Part shown: positions 1 through 12,054 of the stretch, piece after piece
How positions within the stretch are numbered: the stretch's first letter is position 1
Layout of the letters: every line of letters begins with the position of its first letter
From: Saxidomus purpurata
Taxonomy: Eukaryota; Mollusca; Bivalvia; Venerida; Veneridae
NCBI GenBank assembly: GCA_022818135.1
Contig: JAFMSR010000010.1
Location: 15,937,222-16,001,221 of the forward strand
Direction of reading: 5' to 3'
DNA: 64,000 nt
The notes under the pieces: generated by a model
Told to the model about the DNA's origin: nothing
Databases searched by the model: none
Seen by the model: the letters and a program-made list of their open reading frames with translations, nothing else
Translations under genes and position numbers: made by a program

Positions 1-759
1 TAGCTTCAGTTTACAGAGATCTGCAGTTAAATGAATCCCAGTGAAAAGATCAAATAAATGAAATAATTTATTAAAAAAACATAAACTTTCTTGTTACATA
101 CATTTTCTGACTTCAGATCAGATTACAAATGTACATTTCGTGAAATATGTATCCCTCAGTTCTCACTAAATACTCACAAGTACTTGATATTTTGCTTTAG
201 TACTCAAGTAAGAAAATGCAAGTCGTTTGGGTCAAGGATTCTCAAACTTTGTAGGCTGCATGATTAGCCGTCAGATAGAACAGACATACTGACCTTAAAA
301 TCAATAGTAATCATTTACTAGTCATGGCCTTTCTGGCTTGTTAGTTTGATGATCCTTAGCCAAACCAGTCAAACCATTCTTCAGAAATCATCTTTCAACT
401 TAAAGTCATTGCAATCTTGACCTTTGAACTACTGACCTCAAGCTTTAGGTGTCATATTTTGGTCATGACCTACCTCCCAATCAAGTTGAAGGATCCTAGA
501 CTCAAACAGTCTGGAACTGTTTCTCAACTGAAGACTCTTTGACCGGGTACCAACTTCAAAATCAATAGGAGTTTTCTACTTGTTATGAGCAACAGGGAGG
601 GGTACTGACAGCTCTATTACTTATGTAATTATTTTAAAAAAAAATTCTATCAACATAGTTACATTTAAGTCAACATACACGTAGTTACATTTAAGTCAAC
701 ATAGTTACATTTAAGTCAACATAGTTACATTTAAGATATATTAATATACTTTGTTTCAG
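1..759 (+). other. TRDMT1 intron sequence with a degraded dispersed repeat
   Basis: No exon is visible. Positions 240-600 carry a diverged dispersed repeat with phrases like 'gaccttaaaatcaatag' and 'tagtcatgacctacctccc', common in bivalve DNA. Positions 659-735 hold about three copies of a 20-base unit, ttacatttaagtcaacatag. Confidence 0.5.
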
Positions 760-867
760 GAATTTCTACTTACACCATTACAGTTTGGCATACCAAATTC
801 ACGGCTACGATACTTCCTCATTGCAAAGAAGAAGCCACTGAAGTTTTGTTTTACGCCTTCAGATCAG
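760..867 (+). CDS. TRDMT1: TRDMT1 exon (region of methyltransferase motif VIII)
   Basis: 108 bases, phase 0 to 0, between the acceptor tttgtttcag and the donor gtaaac. It encodes 36 residues beginning [10 protein letters not shown] and ending TPSDQ. The stretch [15 protein letters not shown] is diagnostic of Dnmt2. Confidence 0.93.
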
Positions 868-3800
868 GTAAACAGCAGCTTTTAGTTGCTGCACATGGTG
901 AAGCTAGTTGTCAATACCAAATTGGCTACAAAAAGGTTAAATTGAATATGCTACATGCACAAATATCATATTTTCTTTCTTTTCAATGTTTTTTTTTTTT
1001 TAATTTTTGGTTGCTTTTTTTATCTGAAAATCATGGCATAGTTATTTTTCTTTCTTATCTTTGCTCTATAGTGAACAAAAAACTGTTGTTTGGTTTAATC
1101 AAACATTAGCATGACATCAAGGGGCAGGCCGATTTCAAATGTTGTAAAAACTTATGGCCCAACCCTTTTTTTTTATTATAAAAATTATAGTATATATATG
1201 CCAACCATAAACCATTTGTATTATCTATCATATGTATTGTATTCGTTCAGTAAATATTTAAGAAATAATAAATGTCTCCCTGAATAGTCAGGAGTTTGGA
1301 TGCATAGTAATTAAATCAAAAGTGTGTAACAATTTATTATTTCAATTCTAACACTTTACTTTCTTTGAAAACTATCCCGAACGTAATTTAACGTGTAGTA
1401 GTACATCATTTTAACCTTAATACGGAAAATACGATTGGACGTGCTTGTTGTCGTTACGTCATTTACGGCACATCGTCCTTGGAAAAACGTGCTGTATTTT
1501 ATTGTAAGATAAAACACAGGTTTTTCCCTATATGTTTATATAGGAATAGCAGCGACTTCTGTTAGAATATTGTATAAACATGCACTGATATGATGATTTA
1601 ACTATGTATTCTAGTTCTGTACATATTGAGTTGTGACAAATATAATATAATATAATTAAACTAAGATACGTGATGTAACTTTAGAGTGTGTTCAGCATGA
1701 TATACCCCGGTACAATTACTGCTACATTTGAGAAAAGACTTAAAGAAAAATACATGTATAGTAAACTCCGTATATAACCACTCCAGATATAGTGAAACTC
1801 CGTATATAACCACTCCGGATATAGTGAAACTCCGACTATAACCACTCCGGATATAATGAAACTCCGGATATAACCACTCTGGATATAGTGAAACTCAGGC
1901 TATAACCACTGCGGATATAGTGAAACTCCGGATATAACCACTCCGGATATAGTGAAACTCCGGATATAACCACTCCGGATATAGTGAAACTCCGGATATA
2001 ACCACTGCGGATATAGTGAAACTCAAGATATAACCACTCCTGATATAGTGAAACTCAAGCTATAACCACTGCGGATATAGTGAAACTCCGGATATAACCA
2101 CTCTGGATATAGTGAAACTCCGGATATAACCACTGCGGATATAGTGAAACTCCGGATATAACCACTCCGGATATAGTGAAACTCCGGATATAACCACTCT
2201 GGATATAGTGAAACTCAGGCTATAACCACTGCGGATATAATGAAACTCCAGATATAACCACTGCGGATATAGTGAAACTCCGGATATAACCACTCCGGAT
2301 ATAGTGAAACTCCGGATATAACCACTGCGGATATAGTGGAACTCCGGATATAACCACTGCGGATATAGTGGAACTCCGGATATAACCACTGCGGATATAG
2401 TGAAACTCCGGATATAACCACTGCGGATATAGTGAAACTCCAGATATAACCACTGCGGATATAGTGAAACTCCGGATATAACCACTGCGGATATAGTGAA
2501 ACTCCAGATATAACCACTCCGGATATAGTGAAACTCCAGATATAACCACTCCGGATATAGTGAAACTCAGGCTATAAGGAGTTTACTGTATAGAAAAATG
2601 TTAAAGCAAATAAACAGTGAATGGAGACAACTTGAAGTTGAGCTCTACATAACAATGCAAATACTTTTTGTTTATCAAGTAGCTGGAGTATTGCACACAA
2701 TACTGTACATTAGTCCGTCTTCAGGAAAGTTTAAATAATATGACTAACTTCTGCTATTCTTGAGATATCTCAGTAGGAGACTAATTAGCATATCATAAAT
2801 ATAGTACTGTAACAAAACTTTAGGCTCCCTGTGATTTTATCCCTGTGAGTTTATCCCTGTGAGTTTATCCCTGTGAAATTATCCCTGTGAGTTTATCCCT
2901 GTGAGTTTATCCCTGTGAGATTATCCCTGTGAGTTTATCCCTGTGAGTTTATCCCTGTGAAATTATCCCTGTGAAATTATCCCTGTGAAATATTATCCCT
3001 GTGAAATTATCCCTGTGAGATTATCCCTGTGAGTTTATCCCTGTGAAATTATCCCTGTGAGTTTATCCCTGTGAGTTTATCCCTGTGCAGTTGACTTCTG
3101 CAATGGTCACGTGACTATAGCAGTCTGTTATGATTTTTATTCTTAAATAAACAAAGATTTCACCTGTATACAGGTACTCAGAAAAGTCATTTATATCTAA
3201 ATAATATCTTATTTTTCATATTTTATGAAATATAAGTTAGTATAAGAGCATCATTCTATACGGATCCCTCTTGCAATATTTCCATGTTCCTATGATTCTC
3301 AAGACATTAATCTACTGCATAATTTTTACTATGTGGTTGTACACAGACATTTCAAATCTGGTTCATAAAAGTCAATAACTCTGGAAAAGAGACAATGTGA
3401 ATCAAATTAATGTAAACAAACTTAATAGATTATTTTAATCCATACAACTCCTATATTTTGTTGAATATATCTTCCACAAGAGTTTAAACATAGATATTTC
3501 AAAAGCAAACAAATGCTGAGCATTGGTAGACTTCCGTACGAACTGTGATGCTTTTAATGGGACTATTTTGGCTCCCACTAGAAACTGACAATATGTAATT
3601 AATGTATGTTGCCATTAATCTAATGTAATGGCCAAGAACATGAACATTTTACACCAGATATTGGTCCACTCACTCTAGTTGGATCGGACAGCTGGTTTTG
3701 TTGCAAAGTTAACCAGTTCCAACATATGTCATGTTTCAATTCATATTCTTTAAGGTCCATTTGACTACTTTAGAAATTTGAATTTTCATTGTTTATTTCA

Positions 3801-6800
3801 CAGATAATGGACAAACTGACGGAATGTCCGCAAGACTGGTTCACATATAAATTAAAGGCTGAATCTGAGAAACAGTCTGCAAAAATAAAAGGTCAAGGTA
3901 GAAATTGCATCTGCAGAGGATATTTTCAAACAGAAACCCAGACAGATGAAACTGATAGTGCAAATCTTAATGTTCCTGGAAAAAGAACAAATGAAGACTA
4001 TGATGAAAGGCTAGTGGACTGTAAACGTCCAAAACAGGAAGTGAGTGGTAAAATGTTGACCAGTAAAAACAAAGAGGAAGCAAATGATTTAGAAAGTGGT
4101 GTTAAGGAGCAAAACAGCGAAAAAAGTTTCTCTGCTCAGAATACAGAATGCTTACAGAATTATGGAGAGAATATGAGACAATCTTTGACAGAAGACCAGA
4201 AAAGTTTCGGTTCATGTCTGAAGCTTAACCATTTTCTGGAAGATGGATTCCACACCTTAGACTTGTTTGAAAATAATTTGATTGCAGATAAAGATATGAA
4301 ACGATTTATGGTAATGGATGTGGTTAATCCATGTTCAAAGAAGACGTGCTGTTTCACCAAGAGGTAATATTCCTTTAACATTTCATTCAACTTACTGAGA
4401 CATGTTTTGGCCATGTATTGAAGGCCTAAATAAAGTTTTTTACTTTATCTTGATAATTTCAAGCCCAAGTTTGGAACTGGGTCACTTTGGGTCAAAAACT
4501 TGGTCAATCATAGAGAAAGCTTGTGAATGCTGTAGAAGTCACATTTTTTTACCTATCTTACAAATTAGTGAGAATGTATGTATTGATGAACTCTGATGAA
4601 ATTTGGCCATCTGGGTTTAAAAACTAGGTCCTCGGGTCAATCATACAAAAACCTTTTGACATTCTAGAGGCCAAATTTTTAAGTCCAAGCAGCAAGAAAA
4701 TTGATTTGAATGTTTGTTTTGATCTTGATGCCAGGTTTGAAGCTGGGTCATATGGGGACAAAAACTATGTCACTCACTAGGTCAAATAATTGAAACACCT
4801 TCATTCATAATGAACAATCTAAAGGCCACATTTGAACACTGATCATCACGAAAATTAATCAGAATGTTTTTCTTGATGGTCTCTAAGCCAGGTTTGAAAC
4901 TGGGTCATGTTGGGTGAAAGATTATGTCACAAGGTCAAATAATAGAGAAACATAGTGGACACTTAAGAATGCACATTTTATACCCAAAATGTCTTATAAA
5001 TAGTCAGAATTTTTGTCTTGATATTTTACTCTATGCCAAGTTTTAGTCTTGGTCATTTTGGTTATAAACCATGGTAACTATATCCCTATGGTCAAAATTG
5101 ACCCTACATGTGAATTCACTTGTTTTACATAGTCTTATTTGCACCAAAAACTTTCATAGACCTATTTTTAAACAATTTGGATAACAATGTGTGAGTTCAC
5201 ATCTGGATGTTTGTTTGTTTGTTTGTTAACTTGGTGTGAAGAGCACTGGTACACAGATGAGCTATATAGGGCCATCATGGCTCTCTTGCTTGAACATTGT
5301 TTGTTGAACTACGCACAAAAGAAAAATCATGAGTTTGGTTGTGGTAAGGTCATTAAGTGACTTCTGTTCAACATCTTGTATATATTTAAGGTATGGTCAT
5401 TATATAGATGGAGCTGGTTCCCTGGTCCAGATGACGACCAATATACAGGTAAGATGCTAAGTCAGTCACATCCAGCAAACAAAACCCTGATTTAGACTTC
5501 ACTTTTTCTTGTACGGGCGTAACTGTGTTATGCATGAAGGGATTTTCATATAACATGGCACATATGTTCAGCATATGAAGGCGATGTGCCGCGTGCAAGA
5601 CCCACACATACTTCAAAGGTCAAGGTGACACTTAAAGTTTAAAGGTAAAGAAATCCTGTATACATGATATGATACAAAACACAAATAATGTGCAGATAAT
5701 GATACAAAACACAAATATGTGCAGATAAAGATACAAAACACAAATATGTGCAGATAATGATACAAAACACAAATATGTGCAGATAATGATACAAAACACA
5801 AATATGTGCAGATAATGATACAAAACACAAATATGTGCAGATAATGATACAAAACACAAATAATGTGCAGATAATAATACAAAACACAAATATGTGCAGA
5901 TAATGATACAAAACACAAATATGTGCAGATAATGATACAAAATGCAAATATGTGCAGATAATGATACAAAACACAAATAATGTGCAGATAATGATACAAA
6001 ACACAAATATGTGCAGATAATGATACAAAACACAAATAATGTGCAGATAATGATACAAAACACAAATATGTGCAGACAATGATACAAAACACAAATATGT
6101 GCAGATAATGATACAAAACACAAATAATGTGCAGATAATGATACAAAACACAAATATGTGCAGATAATGATACAAAACACAAATATGTGCAGATAATGAT
6201 ACAAAACACAAATATATGCAGATAATGATACAAAACACAAATATGTGCAGATAAAGATACAAAACACAAATATGTGCAGATAATGATACAAAACACAAAT
6301 ATGTGCAGATAATGATACAAAACACAAATATGTGCAGATAATGATACAAAACACAAATAATGTGCAGATAAAATATTCCTGTCGTAAAATAGTACCTTGT
6401 AGTAATTTCTGCTTGATTGTTTATCTTCAATGACATTGTAGGGTAGTCTTTATTCTGCTGGGAGCAAGTGACACTGATTTTGCAGCCGGTGTAAGTTATG
6501 ATCAGCTGACACATTTGTGCAGTTTGATCATGATCTGCATTGTTATCTATTCAGTCAGTGATTTTCATTAGACACCACTTTGAGCAACCAAAGGTACTGC
6601 CCAAATTGAAAGATGGGCAAGACTTAGTATATTTTAAAATTTAGCAAGGTATATAAAAATCAAACAACTATGGTGTTTTCAGTGTATAAAGGCGGCATCA
6701 GCATTGAAAGACAAGACAATTAAAGAGCAAAACAAAGATCAGTGGAAGGAAGAAGACTTTGAGGTAGTAAGAAGGTTAAAACTGAGATACTTTACACCTA

Positions 6801-9800
6801 GAGAGATAGCCAACCTGTTGTGCTTTCCATCCGATTTTGGTGAGTATACAGTCAAACCTGTTTTAGGCAGCCAGACAAGGGATCTTATCAAAAGCGGCCG
6901 TTTAAAGAAGAGGCTGCCTATTACAAGTATGTAATTCGATCACCTGGCACAAAATGCCAGGACAAGCTATTAGGATCGCTCACCTTCCGTCGTACATCTG
7001 TTTACAATGTCTTTCAACGTTATCTCTGAAACAAAACACTGGACTATTGTTGATAAAACTTGGTAGGGATGTTTCCTTCCTTTCATGTAGCTCTATCATC
7101 GTTATTCCAATAATACCATATCATGCAAAACTCTGGTAGCAATGGAAATAGAAAGGAAAATTAATCTCAAAGTCGATATGGGTCATCTTCTGGTCATGAC
7201 AAACCTTTTTTAGCTCACCTGGCACATAGTGCCAGTGTGAGCTATTAGGATCACTCTCGTCCAGGGTCTGTCGTACGTCGTCTATCCACCATTTCCTTCA
7301 AACAACATCTCCTCTCAAACCACTGGGCCAATGTTGATGAAACTTTCTTGAATGAGTCTCTATCAAAGTTGTTCAAAGAATTCCATTCAGTGCAGAACTC
7401 TGGTTGCTATGGCAATGAAAAGGAAAAACTTTAAAAAATCTTCTCTGAAACCACAATGCCTAGAGCTTAGATATTTAGTATGTGGTATTGTCTAGTGGAC
7501 CTCTACCAAAATTTTTCAAATTATGACCCGCAGGTCAAAATTGACCCCGCACGGGGGGTAACTTGGTTTTACATAGGCTTTTATAGGAAAAACTTTGAAA
7601 ATCTTCTTCTCTGAAACCACAAGGCCTAGAGCTTAGATATTTAGCATGAAACATTGTCTAGTGGACCACTACCAAGAAAGTTCAAATCATGACCCACAGG
7701 ACAAAATTAACCCTTCCCGGGATGGGGGCAGATCACTTGATTTCAGATAGGCTTATATAAGGAAAACTTTAAAAAAAAAACCACAAGGCCAACAGACAGA
7801 TAATAGATATTTGGAATGTTACATATGTACTTAGCATTGTGTTGTGGACATCTACAAATTATGTTAGAATCATGACCTCTTGTATTATAGCCAATGGTAG
7901 TCAGGTGAGCAATATAGGGCCATCATGGCCCTCTTGTTTTATTAGAAAGGTCATCAGACCTCTCTAGTGTTTAGGTTGAATGCCTGAATTTCTTACAAAA
8001 CAGTCACATGACATAAGAGAAAAAACATTCACATGACATTATAGTTGTAAGAATATCCTTGTAGTGATATCATTTGTCATTGAAGCTATATCCATGTAGC
8101 AATATCATTGTAGTGATATTTTGTAGGGATATACTTGTAGCGATGTAGTTGTAAGGATATATTTGTAGCTATATCTTTGTAGCTATATTCTTGTAGCTAT
8201 ATCTTCATAACTATATCTTTGTAGCTATATTCTTGTAGCTATATCTTTGTAGCTATATTCTTGTAGCTATATCTTTGTAGCTATATTCTTGTAGCTATAT
8301 CCTTGTACCTAATAGGTAACCTATATTCTTGTAGCTATGTCTTGTAGCTATATCTTTGTAGCTATATTCTTGTAGCTATATCCTTGTACCTGTGTTCTTG
8401 TAGCTATATCCTTGTACCTAATAGGTAACCTATATTCTTGTAGTTATGTCTTGTAGCTATATCTTTGTAGCTATGTCTTGTAGCTATATCTTTGTAGCTA
8501 TATCTTTGTAGCTATATTCTTGTAGCTATATCCTTGTACCTGTACTCTTGTAGCTATATCTTTGTAGCTATATCTTTGTAGCTATATTCTTGTAGCTATA
8601 TCCTTGTACCTGTATTCTTGTAGCTATATCTTTGTAGCTATATCTTTGTAGCTATATTCTTGTAGCTATATTCTTGTACCTGTATTCTTGTAGCTATATC
8701 TTTTTAGCTGTATCTTTGTAGCTATATTCTTGTAGCTATATCCTTGTACCTGTATTCTTGTAGCTATATCTTTGTAGCTATATTCTTGTAGCTATATCCT
8801 TGTACCTGTATTCTTGTAGCTATATCTTTTTAGCTGTATCTTTGTAGCTTTATTCTTGTAGCTATATCCTTGTACCTGTATTCTTGTAGCTATATCTTTG
8901 TAGCTATATCTTTGTAGCTATATTCTTGTAGCTATATTCTTGTACCTGTATTCTTGTAGCTATACCTTTTTAGCTGTATCTTTGTAGCTATATTCTTGTA
9001 GCTATATCTTTGTAACTATATTCTTGTAGCTATATCCTTGTAGAGATATCCTATACTGTAGCGATGTAGTTGTAGCCATATCCTTGTAGCCATGTCATTG
9101 TAGCAGTACCGTTGTAGCTTTATCCTTGTCATTGTAGCGATATCTTCGTACAATGTATTAATATCCTTGTAGGGATATTGTAGCGATATCATTTTAGCAA
9201 TATCGCTGTAGCCATCATGACAGTAATGCAGTCTATAATTGCATGTTTGCGCGTGTTTTGAACCATGAAATATTAATTTTGGGTAGTGAAATTATCTTCT
9301 TTGATGACGTCGCTGATAATCTGTATTGATACCAAAACGCTGTTTAAACATTTGCAAATGTACCAAACTATTTTTGTATTTTTTAGCAAAAGTAAGTAAC
9401 TGTTTCGGAAAATTGGAAAATTTAACTTCATCTAGCTTTTTCCAGTTTAATTTTCACTGCCAAAATACTGTAGTGATTTGGTTTGTATAGCCTCCTTTTA
9501 ATATGAAATTCTAACATAAAATGGTTTGTATCATGATACATGTAGTTGTTAAACTGAATAAAGATTTTTTTAAATGATTTATCTAAACATACATGTAAAA
9601 TACTAGTTACAAACAAGATTTTGGTTGTTTACTTTATTCTGGAAGTACTAATTTTGTTAATAAATACTTTATTATATAAATTCTGGGTAACTGCTTGGCT
9701 ACCTTTGGCCTCCAATCACAGTAACTTATTATTGGGTAATTTATTAACACTGCAGTAAGAGAATAAAGTTAAAATTTTTAGGCACTTCTAGTAAAGTGGT

Positions 9801-12054
9801 CTGTTAAACAAAAAATGACATGAAGATATATAAGGGCTGCTGCTCCCACACCCTTGCTCGAAATAATGGGAGCTGCTGTCCCAAACTTGTTTGTTCGTTT
9901 CAAAGGACAACTAATCCAAAATCTACCTTAAAACAATAGTCCTAATCAATGGGAACTGCTGAACTGGAATCTAGTGTTAACAATTGAGCTAAAGTAATGT
10001 CAGGATTGAAAGCTGACTGATTCAGCTTTGTCATTTATTTTTCATGGAACCATGTTAGCCAAATACGATAAAAAGAGTTCACACAGTTAAATCAAAGAAA
10101 ACAGTTTTTACACCCTTAAAGTCACATTTATTAACCAGTCGTCATGAAAATTGATCAGAATGTTTATCGCGATGATTTCTAGGTCAAGTTTGAATGTGAG
10201 TCACCTGCAGCCAAACATTAGGTCACATGGTCAAGTCTAAACTTTTAACAACACTATATGCCTTACTTATCAACCAATTATCACAAACGTTTTTCCTAAA
10301 TTTATCTCAATGAATTCTAGGTTCGAATCTGGGTCACCTGGGACCACAAACTAAGTCACATGGTCAAATGAAAGAAAAACCTTGTTAACACTCCAGAGGT
10401 CAAATTTATTAACCAATCATGAAAGCCGTGGTGTAAAGTTAAGGTGTCTGCCGCTCATCCCGGAGGTTGCGGGTTCGAGTCCCACCAAGGTCACGACCGT
10501 ACCTCCTCATATGACACCAGTACTGGTTTGTCCAGGAAGTGGACTAGCAATCAATTAAAATAGATTAGTATAAACTAAACTAATCATGAAATTGGTCAGA
10601 ATGTATATCTCAGTACATTCTATGTCAAGTTTGAGTCCGGGTCACCTGAATTTATAATCTAGGTCACATGGTTAAATAAAAAAAAAACCTTGTTAAACCT
10701 CCCGAAGCTTCATTTATTAACCAGTCAAATTGATCAGAATGTTTGTACCAGTGAATTCTAGGTCAGGTTTGAAACTGGGTCACTTAGGGTAAAAGAGTAG
10801 GTCACTAGAACAAATCAAGTTAAAATGCTGTTGACACTGTAGAGGCCCATTTAATACCAAATTGTAATGAACATATATTTGAATGTTTGTCTCGATGATT
10901 TCTTGGTCAGTATTGAATGTGGATCTCCTGGTATTAAAAAGTATGTCACCAGAATGTTTGTCTTGTCAATGTCAAATAGAATGTTTGTCTTGTCAATGTC
11001 AAACAGAATGTTTGTGTTTATTATACCCCCCCAACACAAAGTGTAAGGGAGGGTTACTGGATTCAGCTTGTCTGTCTGTCTGTTAGTCTGATGGAATCTT
11101 GTGGACACTAAATCTTCAAAACCCCTGGTCAGAATTTAATGATACTTCACAGAAGTGATAAGTGCAATGCCTAGTTGTGCATGGTTCATGTTTCGGGTCG
11201 TTAGGTCAAAGGTAACAGGGGCTCGAGACAGTAAAATCTTGCGGACGCTAAATCTCCAAAACCCCTGGTCAGAATAATGATACTTCACAGAAGTAATAAG
11301 TACCATGTTTAGTTGTGCATGGTCCATCTTTCGCGTAGGTCAAACGTAACAGGGGCTTGAGACAGTAAAATCTTGTGCGTTTTTAATCTCCAAAACCCCT
11401 GGTCACAATTTAGTGATATTTTACAGAAGTGATAAGTACCATGACTAGTTGTGCGTGCTCCATGTTTCTGGTCACTAGGTCGAGGTCGCAGGGGCTCAAC
11501 ATAACAAAATCGTTTGCGCTCTTAATCTCCAAAACCCCTGGTCAGAATTTAATTATTCTTCACAGAAGCCTGACAGTGTGCATGTCAAATAATTAAAGCA
11601 TCAAATGTTACATAAATTTTATATAGTTACTGCGTCCGTTGGGTGTTCGGGAGGGGGGGATTGTATTCATCACCTTCAGTGATAGTTATATATACCTTAA
11701 GGTTGAATTTCAATCACGTTTGGTCAAAGCAGGTCATGTACTCAGGTGAGTGACATCGGGCCATCTTCGCTCTATTGTTATCATTAGGCATGTCACAAGT
11801 GATTGCAGTGTGTTTTAATCAAGCAGACTTGAGTATGTCTGTGTAAAGAAATGTGTAATTTGTATAAAATGGATATATATATATATATATTTACTACTCT
11901 CGAAGTGCATTTACTTTAAACATTAAAAGGCTTTCTTCTCATTTCAGGGTTTCCAAAGGTCTTGACAAACAGACAGTTGTACATGTTGCTAGGAAACAGT
12001 CTGAATGTCCACATCGTGTCAGTTCTTCTCAGACTTATGACTCAAGATACTTGA
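760..12054 (+). CDS. TRDMT1: TRDMT1 / DNMT2 tRNA (cytosine-5) methyltransferase, 3' five exons (gene 5'-truncated by the window)
   Basis: The family methylates C38 of tRNA-Asp and related tRNAs. Five exons join in register: 760-867, 3804-4363, 5391-5448, 6683-6839 and 11948-12054, giving 990 bases, 329 residues plus TGA. All introns are GT-AG and the phases agree (0, 2, 0, 1). Recognisable parts in order: [21 protein letters not shown] (as in motif VIII), a long charged linker, the Dnmt2 hallmark CFTK followed by [28 protein letters not shown], and motif [10 protein letters not shown]. The N-terminal part (SAM motif I and the catalytic PPC motif IV) must lie upstream of the window; no such exon is visible in 1-759. 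The linker exon of about 187 codons is longer than in vertebrate TRDMT1. The family assignment is secure; exon borders are read from splice consensus and have not been checked against transcripts. Confidence 0.95.
868..1758 (+). other. TRDMT1 intron, first part
   Basis: AT-rich, with poly-T and poly-A runs. No coding or RNA gene signal was seen. Confidence 0.5.
1759..2590 (+). repeat. TIR-bounded minisatellite element, 32-base unit
   Basis: About 25 tandem copies of a 32-base unit whose core reads gtgaaactccggatataacc. The array starts with tagtaaactccgtata and ends with tataaggagtttactgta, which are inverted repeats of each other. TA lies at both outer edges. This fits a non-autonomous DNA element that expanded an internal minisatellite. 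Long open frames across it on the minus strand are artefacts of the repeat. Confidence 0.85.
2826..3090 (+). repeat. Minisatellite, 14-base unit
   Basis: About 19 tandem copies of ttatccctgtgagt, with a gaaa-ending variant. It lies inside a TRDMT1 intron. Confidence 0.9.
3091..3803 (+). other. TRDMT1 intron, unique sequence
   Basis: AT-rich sequence with no recognised gene or repeat up to the acceptor at 3801-3803. Confidence 0.5.
3804..4363 (+). CDS. TRDMT1: TRDMT1 large linker exon ending in the CFTK motif
   Basis: 560 bases from acceptor ttatttcacag to donor gtaata, leaving two bases of a split arginine codon. The first 130 residues are hydrophilic, rich in K, E, N and Q, and poorly conserved. 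The last 50 residues are recognisable: a LNHFLED segment, then [15 protein letters not shown] and CCFTK. The CFT tripeptide is a Dnmt2 signature in the target-recognition region. Confidence 0.93.
4364..5390 (+). repeat. TRDMT1 intron made largely of a diverged family B repeat
   Basis: Positions 4440-5100 carry several degenerate copies of a module with 'aggtttgaaactgggtca' and 'aggtcaaataatagagaaa', as in the better-preserved family B copy at 31478-32622. The element ends near 5250-5300 with 'agggccatcatggctctctt'. Confidence 0.6.
5391..5448 (+). CDS. TRDMT1: TRDMT1 58-base micro-exon ([10 protein letters not shown])
   Basis: The flanking exons cannot be joined directly: joining 4363 to 6683 gives a stop after two codons. 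A 58-base exon between acceptor tatatttaag and donor gtaaga completes the split arginine codon and adds 19 codons starting [13 protein letters not shown]. This is the segment expected right after CFTK in Dnmt2. The exon restores the phase exactly. Confidence 0.92.
5645..6370 (+). repeat. Minisatellite, 29-base unit (30-base variants)
   Basis: About 24-25 tandem copies with the core gatacaaaacacaaatatg followed by tgcagataat. A one-base longer variant (aataatg) recurs irregularly. It lies in the TRDMT1 intron between the micro-exon and the penultimate exon. Long minus-strand open frames here are artefacts. Confidence 0.92.
6683..6839 (+). CDS. TRDMT1: TRDMT1 penultimate exon
   Basis: 157 bases from acceptor gtgttttcag to donor gtgagt, ending with one base of a split glycine codon. 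It encodes a lysine/glutamate-rich helix, then [19 protein letters not shown], matching the Dnmt2 C-terminal catalytic domain. Confidence 0.94.
6935..7938 (+). repeat. Family A dispersed repeat: a head fragment plus a complete copy
   Basis: A head fragment at 6940-7200 is followed by a full copy starting tagctcacctggcacatagt at 7211 and ending 'gggccatcatggccctcttg' near 7936. The inside repeats a module of about 130-166 bases with 'ctctgaaaccacaaggccta' and 'gagcttagatatttggca'. The two ends are partly inverse of each other (agctcacctg / caggtgagc). Confidence 0.8.
8045..9225 (+). repeat. Minisatellite, 14-base unit (ttgtagctatatct)
   Basis: More than 70 imperfect copies of ttgtagctatatct or a close variant, with higher-order blocks around 'ccttgtacctgtattcttg' and 'acctaataggtaacc'. 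It occupies over 1.1 kb of the last TRDMT1 intron. Confidence 0.9.
9226..10089. other. Intronic sequence without recognised features
   Basis: AT-rich DNA in the TRDMT1 last intron. No exon, RNA gene or clear repeat was seen. Confidence 0.4.
10090..11785 (+). repeat. Family B repeat interrupted by a SINE and a family G repeat
   Basis: Modules with 'aggtcacatggtcaaat' and 'ttgttaacactccagaggtc' run from 10090 to about 11015. The SINE sits at 10425-10581. A family G copy begins 'ttattatacccccccaacac' at about 11021 and runs to about 11685. The end of family B follows at about 11690-11780 ('gtactcaggtgagtgacatc', 'gggccatcttcgctctattg'). This indicates that G was inserted into B. Confidence 0.65.
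10425..10581 (+). mobile_element. tRNA-derived SINE with 10-base target-site duplication
   Basis: A 157-base insertion flanked by direct repeats aatcatgaaa (10415-10424 and 10582-10591). The head is tRNA-like: an A-box region tggtgtaaagttaagg and a B box ggttcgagtcc at 10472-10482. The tail is AT-rich (aaaatagattagtataaact). There is no intact cloverleaf acceptor stem, so it is not a functional tRNA gene. Confidence 0.88.
11868..11891. repeat. (TA)n microsatellite
   Basis: About ten TA dinucleotides in the TRDMT1 last intron. Confidence 0.9.
11948..12054 (+). CDS. TRDMT1: TRDMT1 terminal exon with motif X and the stop codon
   Basis: 107 bases after acceptor catttcag. It encodes [18 protein letters not shown] followed by [17 protein letters not shown] and a TGA stop. 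The GNSLNVH segment is motif X of the C5-methyltransferase fold. The stop codon overlaps an AATAAA hexamer. Confidence 0.95.

Noticed and set aside
2060..2549. Overlapping minus-strand open frames rich in the repeated peptide YPQWLY
   Set aside because: They are translations of the 32-base minisatellite in several frames. A repeat unit without stops gives long frames by itself.
5613..6514. 240-291-codon minus-strand frames with repeated hydrophobic peptides resembling a membrane protein
   Set aside because: The 29-base unit is open in all three minus frames. There is no non-repetitive coding sequence and no codon bias.
8045..9225. CRISPR-like regular array
   Set aside because: Direct tandem units without unique spacers, in a eukaryotic intron.
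10425..10581. Functional tRNA gene
   Set aside because: A and B boxes are present, but the acceptor and anticodon stems do not close, and target duplications mark it as a SINE. The same applies to 16543 and 18231.
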